A stretch of 13,090 nt of DNA from Gammaproteobacteria bacterium CG22_combo_CG10-13_8_21_14_all_40_8 (lineage in GTDB: Bacteria > Pseudomonadota > Gammaproteobacteria > Enterobacterales > GCA-002770795): NCBI GenBank assembly GCA_002770795.1, contig PCTP01000049.1, positions 1 through 13,090 on the forward strand. Direction: 5' to 3'. Under the pieces are notes generated by a model that saw only the letters and a list, made by a program, of their open reading frames with translations, did no database searches and had not been told where the DNA came from. The translations under genes were made by a program, and so were the position numbers. Of this stretch, positions 1 to 5,903 are shown piece by piece (the first letter of the stretch is position 1; each line of letters opens with the position of its first letter).

Positions 1-77
1 TATAAGGTTTTTTTCGCTCGGCCTTGAAGAAAACCAAAGTCTCGAAAGCCAAAAGTAGACAGGCATAACCAATGTTT

Positions 78-159
78 TCTCGGTGTTCTCTGTGTCCTCG
101 GTGGTAAAATAGTTTTTTAAAGATCAATGAACACACAGAGGACACAGAGAACACCGAGA
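78..159. repeat. Long inverted repeat with 22-bp perfect arms
   Basis: The arm at 78-99 is the exact reverse complement of 138-159, and pairing resumes at 101-103 with 134-136 after one mismatch. The loop is about 38 nt. The arm core reads CGGTGTTCTCTGTGTCC. From memory, sequences of this 'ctctgtgtcctcggtggt' kind recur as dispersed intergenic repeats in many environmental proteobacteria, but I cannot search for copies here. It may be a small non-autonomous mobile element, a REP-like hairpin or two head-to-head copies of one repeat. There is no U-rich tail directly after the right arm, so a simple terminator is less likely. Confidence 0.85.
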
Positions 160-175
160 GTTTAGTAGTATATTG

Positions 176-203
176 AGCATCTTGGGATGACAGCATCTTG
201 GGA
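176..203. repeat. 12-nt direct repeat, two copies
   Basis: AGCATCTTGGGA occurs at 176-187 and again at 192-203, separated by 4 nt. The second copy runs into the left arm of the 201-262 inverted repeat. This looks like part of the same repeat-rich patch and has no assignable function. Confidence 0.7.
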
Positions 204-262
204 CACCCATTTCTTTTTTTGACCACTACAAATTTGATTATATTTTTAAGTAATGGGTGTCC
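201..262. repeat. Inverted repeat, GGACACCCAT arms
   Basis: GGACACCCATT at 201-211 is the reverse complement of AATGGGTGTCC at 252-262, with about 40 nt of AT-rich sequence between. Short palindromes with a GGGTGTCC core occur as REP-type elements next to IS200-like (RAYT) transposases in some gammaproteobacteria. That link is inference from memory. No RAYT gene is in the window. Confidence 0.65.
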
Positions 263-264
263 AA

Positions 265-296
265 GTCCACACCAAGTCCACACTACTAGTCCACAC
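265..296. repeat. Three short direct repeats of GTCCACAC
   Basis: GTCCACAC appears at 265-272, 276-283 and 289-296, and the last two copies share a following CTA. The cluster directly abuts the transposase remnant, so it may be junction debris from element insertion or deletion. It is too short and irregular for a CRISPR array. Confidence 0.7.
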
Positions 297-490
297 TAGA
301 CCGCAGAATTGCTGATTGGGAGACCCTGCATCAAGAGTTGAATGCATGGGAAACCAAACGAAATGATGCTGGAGCATCCATCAACTGGATGTTTAATGTC
401 GATGGCGCTCGCGAAAAGCTGACCAAAGCTTACGCCAACCTCAACCAGTCTGAAGCTGGCTCTGATGTAGAGCCAAATGGTCAAAATTAA
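290..490 (+). pseudogene. IS630-family transposase, C-terminal remnant
   Basis: The frame is open from 290 (stop TAG at 287-289) to TAA at 488-490 but has no start codon, so only about 66 C-terminal codons survive. The translation contains ADWETLHQELNAWETKRN followed by ASINWMFNVDGAREKL. This matches the end of IS630/Tc1-mariner-type DDE transposases, where a 'W..(Q/K)RN....I.W.F...DAR.KL' pattern closes the protein. The DDE catalytic residues lie upstream in intact copies and are missing, so this piece is inactive. The 5' side is replaced by the short GTCCACAC repeats, marking the truncation point. The family assignment is by recalled pattern and not by a database hit. An overlapping reverse-strand frame at 296-484 is a shadow. 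Confidence 0.7.
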
Positions 491-545
491 TGTGTCGATG
501 TACTAGCTTAGGTAACTACTCGTCTTATGTCATTTATCTCTCGTA

Positions 546-594
546 TTGACTTAAATCAACACAAAATCAATATTATTGAACTAGAATTATTTTT
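546..594 (+). promoter_or_regulatory. FNR box and -10 element of narK1 promoter
   Basis: TTGACTTAAATCAA at 546-559 matches the FNR consensus TTGAT-N4-ATCAA at 9 of 10 specified bases. TAGAAT at 582-587 matches the sigma70 -10 box at 5 of 6 bases. The box centre is about 41 bp upstream of a start point near 594, exactly the class II FNR geometry. This predicts anaerobic activation of narK1 independent of narK2. No clean NarL heptamer (TACYNMT) is visible upstream; the nearest candidates at 508-514 and 517-523 each have a mismatch. Confidence 0.8.
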
Positions 595-629
595 ATCTTA
601 TTGATAAAAAATAGGTTCATTTTTAAATC

Positions 630-2537
630 ATGCATGAACAAGCGACTTTCCAATCCCATAAAATGCTATTCTTTAATACTTTTGCATTCACTATCTGTTT
701 TGCGGTATGGATGCTTAATGGCGTTTTAGTCACTTATCTGGCGGCTAATCAGGTTTATGCCTGGGGGCCGGTAGAAATTGGCTGGTTGATGGGGATCCCA
801 GTTTTGACGGGCGCAATATTTCGATTGCCTGCCGGCATACTCACAGACAAATTCGGCGGTAAGCCAATTTACATCGCGCTACTTTTTATTTGCGCTATTC
901 CTATGTACTTACTCAGTTTTGCCGATAGTTTCTGGTTTTTCGCCGCCTGTAGTTTTGGTTTTGGCCTTGCCGGAACCAGCTTCTCAATTGGTATAGCATT
1001 TACCTCAGTCTGGTATCCGCGCAATAAACAAGGCATGGCGCTGGGGATCTTTGGTGCTGGTAATGCGGGTGCAGCATTAACAACTTTAATCGCACCAACC
1101 CTGTTAAATCACCTCACCAAAAATGGCACTCAAATTGAGGGTTGGCGAAACTTGCCGATAATTTATGCTGGGTTACTAGTGATTATGGCGGTCATATTCC
1201 TGTTATTTACCCAGAACAAAAAACCAGCCTCCCATGCAAAACCGGTTAGGGAAATGTTGCTCCCCTTGAAACATCTTCGAGTTTGGCGCTTTGGTCTTTA
1301 TTATTTTCTTGTGTTTGGCTGTTTTGTGGCGTTTTCTCAATGGCTGGTACCCTATTTTGTGAATGTTTATTATATGCCGCTGGTAACAGCCGGTATTTTA
1401 GCGGCCATGTTCAGTTTTCCATCGGGGGTTATTCGCGCATTAGGCGGTTGGATGTCGGATAAATTTGGCGCACGAAAAATCATGTATTGGGTGCTCGGCT
1501 CATCGATGATTATTTCTCTGATGCTTTCCGTACCCAAAATGGAGGTTTATTCAACTGGTCAAGGGATCATGGCAACCGCTTCGGGAACTGTCACAGCCGT
1601 TAGCAAAAACAGCATTAGCGTCGGCCAGAAGGTATATCAACTTCAGTCAAAAACTCGGAGTTTTGAAAATCTTGATGAAACTCTCTTGGTTTTTCCCACT
1701 AAAGAAACCTGGCAAGAAAGTGTGGTGGCTGTGGGTCAGCAAATTAGCAAAAAAGAGTTACTCGCCAAAGGCGTCACTCGAATTTATTTTCAGGCTAATA
1801 TGTGGATTTTTGCGGTGATAGTAATCATTCTGGGCAGTATCTGGGGTATAGGCAAAGCGGCGGTTTACAAACATATTCCGGATTATTATCCCGACCAGGT
1901 GGGTGTTGTTGGCGGTATGGTTGGGGTATTAGGCGGTTTAGGTGGCTTTGTTTGCCCAATTATTTTTGGTTATCTGCTTGAATGGACCGGTTTATGGACG
2001 AGCGCCTGGATGTTTATGTTTGTTGTTTCGCTGATCTGTGTTTTTTGGATGCACCGCAGCATCATGAAACAGATAGCGCCACCATTTAATCTGGAGTCAA
2101 AATTTTCGGCATTACTGAATGCCGATAACAGTCATCTTTTAGATCAAATCCTCAGTTGGAATGACAAACTGAGCGTCGGTGTCCCGGAAATTGATCGCCA
2201 GCATAAGCAGATGATGTTTATTATCAATAGCATGGGAGAAGTGCTAAAAAATGACCCAGACTTTACCAAGATAGCCCCTATAGTTGATGAACTGGTGGCC
2301 TACACCCAAAAACATTTTGCCTATGAAGAAAGTTTATTGGTGAAAAATAACTGTCCTGAATTCGCAGCGCATGAAAAAAATCACATACAGTTACTGCAAG
2401 AAATTAATGAGTGGCGAGAAAAAGCCAAAGGGAGTTCACCCGAAAATTTAAAAACATTAATGAGTATTCTCAGAGTCTGGTTCCCCGGCCATATTCTTAA
2501 TGCCGATAAAAAACATGCTGGCTATTTTAAACAATAA
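630..2537 (+). CDS. narK1: NarK1-type nitrate/nitrite transporter fused to hemerythrin domain
   Basis: This is a 635-residue inner-membrane MFS transporter for nitrate and/or nitrite, with about 12 predicted helices in residues 14-474. R65 (FRLP) and R269 (VIRALGGW) occupy the places of the two substrate-binding arginines of E. coli NarK. The two glycine-rich nitrate signatures are at about 139-150 and 425-442. Residues ~302-388, between helices 9 and 10, form a hydrophilic, beta-like insertion that topology places in the periplasm. After a linker, residues ~505-635 form a hemerythrin domain with all seven di-iron ligands visible: H525, H562, E566, H581, H585, H621 and D626. Helix counting puts this domain in the cytoplasm. 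The ribosome site is weak (AGG at 613-615). An alternative ATG at 663 has no better site. The gene has its own FNR-type promoter and converges on the narXL unit. The transport direction, H+ symport or nitrate/nitrite antiport, cannot be read from sequence. Confidence 0.93.
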   Translation: MHEQATFQSHKMLFFNTFAFTICFAVWMLNGVLVTYLAANQVYAWGPVEIGWLMGIPVLTGAIFRLPAGILTDKFGGKPIYIALLFICAIPMYLLSFADSFWFFAACSFGFGLAGTSFSIGIAFTSVWYPRNKQGMALGIFGAGNAGAALTTLIAPTLLNHLTKNGTQIEGWRNLPIIYAGLLVIMAVIFLLFTQNKKPASHAKPVREMLLPLKHLRVWRFGLYYFLVFGCFVAFSQWLVPYFVNVYYMPLVTAGILAAMFSFPSGVIRALGGWMSDKFGARKIMYWVLGSSMIISLMLSVPKMEVYSTGQGIMATASGTVTAVSKNSISVGQKVYQLQSKTRSFENLDETLLVFPTKETWQESVVAVGQQISKKELLAKGVTRIYFQANMWIFAVIVIILGSIWGIGKAAVYKHIPDYYPDQVGVVGGMVGVLGGLGGFVCPIIFGYLLEWTGLWTSAWMFMFVVSLICVFWMHRSIMKQIAPPFNLESKFSALLNADNSHLLDQILSWNDKLSVGVPEIDRQHKQMMFIINSMGEVLKNDPDFTKIAPIVDELVAYTQKHFAYEESLLVKNNCPEFAAHEKNHIQLLQEINEWREKAKGSSPENLKTLMSILRVWFPGHILNADKKHAGYFKQ

Positions 2538-2558
2538 GGTTTGCTTCATTAACTTCAA

Positions 2559-2593
2559 CCTAGAGTCCACTGTGCCCGACTGCGGACTCCAGG
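2559..2593. terminator. Hairpin between convergent genes, candidate bidirectional terminator
   Basis: CCTAGAGTCC at 2559-2568 pairs with GGACTCCAGG at 2584-2593, 9 of 10 positions, around a 15-nt loop. It lies 22 nt after the narK1 stop and 28 nt beyond the stop of the oppositely oriented small gene, the expected place for a shared terminator. Neither side has a clear T-run, so intrinsic termination may be weak. Confidence 0.5.
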
Positions 2594-2620
2594 TATAAAT
2601 ACAGGTTGCACTTGCTATTA

Positions 2621-2929
2621 TCAATTTATAAAACCATTTATGGTTAAAACCTTTTTTATCTTTTTGGCGGTTCGAGCTAGTTTATTTATGTCTCCTAGCT
2701 TGGGAACAATGTCATTATTTAATTGGAGCTGCCAAAAGCAGATCTCACTATCTAAATATTCAATTAACTTTTTAGAACAACCCTGGCATGGTCCTGTACA
2801 TAAGCTAGATTCAGGTGCATTAAAGGGAATAACACGTCTTATTTGATGAATAAGAATTTGCATTGCTTCTTTTGGCACAGGTTTCAAAATACTTCCTCGT
2901 TGTTTTATAGGGTGCAGATCTTTTGACAT
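2621..2929 (-). CDS. Small CX3CX2C protein of the narXL operon, function unknown
   Basis: This 102-residue soluble protein has no signal peptide or membrane segment. I chose ATG at 2929; the longer frame would begin with TTG at 2953, and neither has an obvious Shine-Dalgarno. The central motif CTGPCQGCSKKLIEYLDSE puts three cysteines at C44, C48 and C51. Around it are a basic N-terminus (SILKPVPKEA) and a C-terminal section with several lysines (LGDINKLARTAKKIKKVL). I recall similar small proteins with a 'CxGxCxGCxKKLLEYL' motif near nar genes in other gammaproteobacteria, with no function assigned. Three close cysteines could bind an Fe-S cluster or metal. The spacing matches the radical-SAM motif, but the protein is far too small to be that enzyme. 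It lies 104 nt downstream of narL in the same direction and is probably cotranscribed, which suggests a role in nitrate or redox response or in nitrate reductase biogenesis. Confidence 0.85.
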   Translation of the reverse strand: MSKDLHPIKQRGSILKPVPKEAMQILIHQIRRVIPFNAPESSLCTGPCQGCSKKLIEYLDSEICFWQLQLNNDIVPKLGDINKLARTAKKIKKVLTINGFIN

Positions 2930-3033
2930 GACTAAATTATATTTAATTTTCAATTAGTTAGATTTTTTAGAACATAAGGTGCCTATTTGCAATACTCGCA
3001 TGGGTGTTTATCCGTCTTAGCCTGTGACGCTAT

Positions 3034-3672
3034 CTAGTGGCTGATCTTATGTTCCACAGCCAAAACAGCCGCCTCCACCCGCGTTTTTAATCCCAGTTTT
3101 TTTAACAGACTTTTAACATGAACTTTAACGGTTCCTTCAGTAATATCTAGAGTATTAGCAATCGCTTTGTTACTTTTCCCTATTGCAATTTGTTTGAGTA
3201 TTTCAACTTCTCTCGGTGTTAATTTTTCAATGGAATTGAGTATGCCAGGGGATCGCAAAGAACGGACTAAAATTTGAGTGAGTTGGCTACTCAATACCAT
3301 ATCACCGTTTAATGCAGCGTTCATTTTCTCAATTAACTCCTCAGGCTCTGAATCTTTCAGTAAGTAACCATTGGCACCTAACTTAAGTGTTTGCAATACA
3401 TCAATTTCACTATCTGAGACGGTAAACATCAGTACCTTGGCATTAACTTTTGCATGTTTTAATGCGTTTAAAGTATCAATGCCACTTAAACCTTTCATAT
3501 TTAAATCCAGCAAAATCAATGCGGGTTGATGTTCAATCGCCAGAGAAATACCTTCCTCCCCTGAACTTGCTTCGGCTACAACTTCCATGTTGTCTTCCAA
3601 AGCAATTAATTGGGCAACGCCTTTTCTCAGCAGTGGGTGGTCATCAATTAAAATGATTTTATTTTTACTCAT
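3034..3672 (-). CDS. narL: Nitrate/nitrite response regulator NarL
   Basis: This is a 212-residue cytoplasmic DNA-binding response regulator of the NarL/FixJ family. The receiver domain (about 5-120) has the acidic pair D10/D11, phospho-acceptor D56 (LLDLNM), T84 (FTVSD) and K106 (LLKDSE). A linker leads to the LuxR-type helix-turn-helix at about 149-210. Its recognition helix, EGTVKVHVKSLLKKL, is nearly identical to that of E. coli NarL, so it should read TACYNMT heptamers. Matching sites are seen upstream of narX and narK2. The ATG at 3672 overlaps the narX stop as ATGA, which implies translational coupling to its cognate kinase. NarP is the alternative name, but pairing with a NarX-type kinase and the similarity favour NarL. 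Confidence 0.95.
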   Translation of the reverse strand: MSKNKIILIDDHPLLRKGVAQLIALEDNMEVVAEASSGEEGISLAIEHQPALILLDLNMKGLSGIDTLNALKHAKVNAKVLMFTVSDSEIDVLQTLKLGANGYLLKDSEPEELIEKMNAALNGDMVLSSQLTQILVRSLRSPGILNSIEKLTPREVEILKQIAIGKSNKAIANTLDITEGTVKVHVKSLLKKLGLKTRVEAAVLAVEHKISH

Positions 3673-5489
3673 AAATAGCCTTGGTATTTTTTGCTAATTT
3701 TTTTTGAGATTGAATGATCAAACTCAAAGGTGACTCGGGTACCTTTGGCATTATCCGACTGTATTTCAATGAAAGTATTGAGTGATTTCGCTCTTTCTTT
3801 CATAATGTCCAATCCGAAGTGGCCTTGGGTATTTTCTGTTTTTTTGATGAACCCATGCCCATCATCCCATATGTTTACCTGAACTTTATTGTTTTCTTTT
3901 TTCAATATTACGCCAGCATTTTTTGATTTGGCATGACGATGAATATTAGATAATGCTTCGCGTACAATTTGTAGAACATGAATTTCCTGATTGGCCGACA
4001 ACAGATCCTGCGGCAATTTAAAATCAAGTGCAATCGGATGCTGACATTTTGCGCTAAATTCTGCCACAGTACCTTGCAAGGCTTTTTCAATGGAAGGATC
4101 ATCCAATTTTAAGCGAAAGGTAGTGAGTAATTCTCGAAGTTGCTGATACGCATTGTTGAGTCCTTGTTTAATATCTTCGATGGTTTCTGTAATCTGTTCT
4201 TTGGCAACATTTTTTTGCATCTTTCGAGTTAACAGACTCATTTGTACTTTCAGATAAGAAAGTGATTGCGCTAACGAATCATGCAGCTCTCTTGCAATAA
4301 CTGTACGCTCCTCAACAATTAATAATCGATCATTAATATTACGTTTTTGCTCTAACTCAATTGCAGTTGCCACTATATCGGCTAGGGTTTGTAATAATTG
4401 TTTTTGCCAGTCTTTTATGTTTTCATGTTCAGGAAAATACCATATCAAGCTGCCAAATAGCTGATTCGGTTTTTTCAGCGGAAATTTCAGGGAGTTTAGG
4501 CAAGCTATTTCAACCGTGCTGAGCATTTTTACATTCTCTATAGTGTTAAATATTGTTTGTCTTTCAATAGCAACTTTGCCAAAACCGAGTGCCATTTCTA
4601 ATTCGGTGATTATTTGTTGATCCGTTTGGTGAAATTCATTACGTGCCAGATTATTGGCTGCGTGATACAAAACCTGCAAGGATTGATTGCTATGTACCAG
4701 TGCCTTTGTTTTATCAGAAACACGCGCTTCATAATCCTGATAGGTTGATTGCAATTGTTGAGACATTTGATTAATGGTGTCTGTCAGTACGCCTAATTCA
4801 TCATCTCCCTGATAATCTGCTTTAAGTTCAAAATGCCCTTTACCGAGTTCATTGGCGACTTTCACCAACTGTTTAAGTGGTGAGATGATCGTTTGGTTGA
4901 GGCGTACCAGAACAATAAAGGAAATGAGCAATGTTGATAAAAGTCCCATGCCTTGAATTAATCGCAAAAAACCTAATTTTTTTTCTGATTCTAATTGTAA
5001 AAGCGTTACTAGTCGATCTATGGCAATAACAAACTGGTCAAAAAATTTAATTGGCTGTATTGTTTTGGGTTCTTTAAAGCTCAACCATAAAGTTTGGATC
5101 GTCTGATATTGGTTGTTTATTGATTCAATCTCTCTGGCACCAGTGATCCCACCGGAAAATAAATGCTTCAGGTTGCTTTCAAAGGTGTTTATTTCTTTAT
5201 TTAAAAGTGTATGTTGGTCACTGGGATCTGGCAAATAAGCAGCCAGTAATTGCGCCCTTGAAATTCGAATGGCTTGCATTCTTAGCGCCCCCGCACGATT
5301 GATTTGCTCAGCATCACCACTTAATCTTTCGGCCACCAACATGGATGAAATCATGCTGACTAAGCCAAAAGCAATGATCAGCGCCAGAATTTGACCAGCC
5401 TTGGCCACCAGAGAAGATCTGATAGAGGCAGAATCCTCAGCATCCATTTCTGTTTGCTTTAATTTTGTATCAATATTATTGAGAGCCAT
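3669..5489 (-). CDS. narX: Nitrate/nitrite sensor histidine kinase NarX
   Basis: This is a 606-residue inner-membrane sensor kinase that signals periplasmic nitrate and nitrite to NarL. The start is ATG at 5489; a TTG directly before it would add one residue. The order is a cytoplasmic tail, TM1 (~31-53), a periplasmic four-helix sensor region, TM2 (~179-196), HAMP (~197-249), a GAF-like central module (~265-380) and a HisKA_3/HATPase_c transmitter. The periplasmic P-box, DAEQINRAGALRMQAIR, keeps the arginine (R70) that contacts nitrate in E. coli NarX. The transmitter shows H403 in RELHDSLAQS, N515 in REALSNIHRH, DDGHGF at 542-547 and GHFGL at 556-560, so it should be catalytically competent. 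The ribosome site is weak, AGG about 12 nt before ATG. NarQ is the main alternative, since both share the architecture; coupling to narL favours NarX. Confidence 0.94.
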   Translation of the reverse strand: MALNNIDTKLKQTEMDAEDSASIRSSLVAKAGQILALIIAFGLVSMISSMLVAERLSGDAEQINRAGALRMQAIRISRAQLLAAYLPDPSDQHTLLNKEINTFESNLKHLFSGGITGAREIESINNQYQTIQTLWLSFKEPKTIQPIKFFDQFVIAIDRLVTLLQLESEKKLGFLRLIQGMGLLSTLLISFIVLVRLNQTIISPLKQLVKVANELGKGHFELKADYQGDDELGVLTDTINQMSQQLQSTYQDYEARVSDKTKALVHSNQSLQVLYHAANNLARNEFHQTDQQIITELEMALGFGKVAIERQTIFNTIENVKMLSTVEIACLNSLKFPLKKPNQLFGSLIWYFPEHENIKDWQKQLLQTLADIVATAIELEQKRNINDRLLIVEERTVIARELHDSLAQSLSYLKVQMSLLTRKMQKNVAKEQITETIEDIKQGLNNAYQQLRELLTTFRLKLDDPSIEKALQGTVAEFSAKCQHPIALDFKLPQDLLSANQEIHVLQIVREALSNIHRHAKSKNAGVILKKENNKVQVNIWDDGHGFIKKTENTQGHFGLDIMKERAKSLNTFIEIQSDNAKGTRVTFEFDHSISKKISKKYQGYL

Positions 5490-5546
5490 CAATTTTTTAA
5501 ACCTGTGATAAACCTATAAATCAGTATTTCTGGTTAAAAATAAGCA

Positions 5547-5568
5547 TATACCACTTATATACCACTTA
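5547..5568. promoter_or_regulatory. Tandem 11-bp repeat carrying two NarL heptamers
   Basis: TATACCACTTA is repeated perfectly at 5547-5557 and 5558-5568. Each copy contains TACCACT (5549-5555 and 5560-5566), a full match to the NarL heptamer TACYNMT. The 11-bp period places both on the same face of the helix. The pair lies about 60 bp upstream of the narX ATG, where the narX promoter core or leader is expected, so it may mediate autoregulation of narXL. That role is inferred. Confidence 0.65.
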
Positions 5569-5660
5569 ATAGTTAATGGGTAACAAAAATAATAACATCC
5601 AACTCAATAATTCACAAAAATAAAATAAAAAAAACAATAGGTTAGCTACAAAAAAAAGGA

Positions 5661-5676
5661 TACCTCTTTGGTGGTA
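5661..5676. promoter_or_regulatory. 7-2-7 NarL/NarP binding site
   Basis: TACCTCT-TT-GGTGGTA at 5661-5676 is two heptamers in inverted orientation with a 2-bp spacer. This is the arrangement recognised by NarL and NarP dimers. The left heptamer is a full TACYNMT match and the right one (TACCACC on the other strand) has one mismatch. Its centre is 53 bp upstream of the FNR box centre at 5715-5728, so it would lie near -94 relative to the inferred narK2 start point, similar in layout to E. coli narK. Confidence 0.75.
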
Positions 5677-5714
5677 TTTTTTGTTTTGAATGATTATTCA
5701 GCGGGTTAATTCAT

Positions 5715-5728
5715 CTGATCTGGATCAA
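5715..5728. promoter_or_regulatory. FNR box of the narK2GHJ promoter
   Basis: CTGATCTGGATCAA matches TTGAT-N4-ATCAA at 9 of 10 specified positions. If it acts at -41.5, the start point would be near 5763, leaving an untranslated leader of about 140 nt before narK2. The -10 element is not clear; TTTGAT at 5753-5758 is the best nearby candidate. The box is near-palindromic and could also serve narX on the other strand. TCTGGATC, part of the box, recurs 20 bp downstream at 5739-5746. Confidence 0.75.
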
Positions 5729-5903
5729 GGTCATAATGTCTGGATCTGCTACTTTGATATCTTAGACCATTTATTGTTGATGAGAATTAAATTTCTCAAA
5801 CACAATAATAAGAAACAATTAATTTAGATAAAACCGTAAGAATTACACTATTTAATTTAATGGACTTAACCCATTTTAAAACTAAATTTAATCGGAGTAA
5901 AAA

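Noticed and set aside
265..296. Three GTCCACAC copies as a CRISPR-like array
   Set aside because: Units are 8 nt with 3-5 nt gaps and there is no spacer-sized unique sequence or cas gene.
296..484. 62-codon reverse-strand frame
   Set aside because: It lies opposite the IS630 C-terminal remnant, whose forward reading has recognisable family motifs. The reverse reading has no recognisable features.
508..523. Pair of NarL heptamers upstream of narK1
   Set aside because: TTAGGTA and TACTCGT each deviate from TACYNMT, and they point outward instead of forming a 7-2-7 site.
2640..2846. 68-codon forward frame opposite the small CX3CX2C gene
   Set aside because: It is a shadow; the reverse-strand protein has a conserved-looking cysteine motif and fits the narXL operon.
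2621..2929. Radical-SAM enzyme, from C-x3-C-x2-C spacing
   Set aside because: 102 residues cannot hold the TIM-barrel fold, and no SAM-binding GGE-like motif follows.
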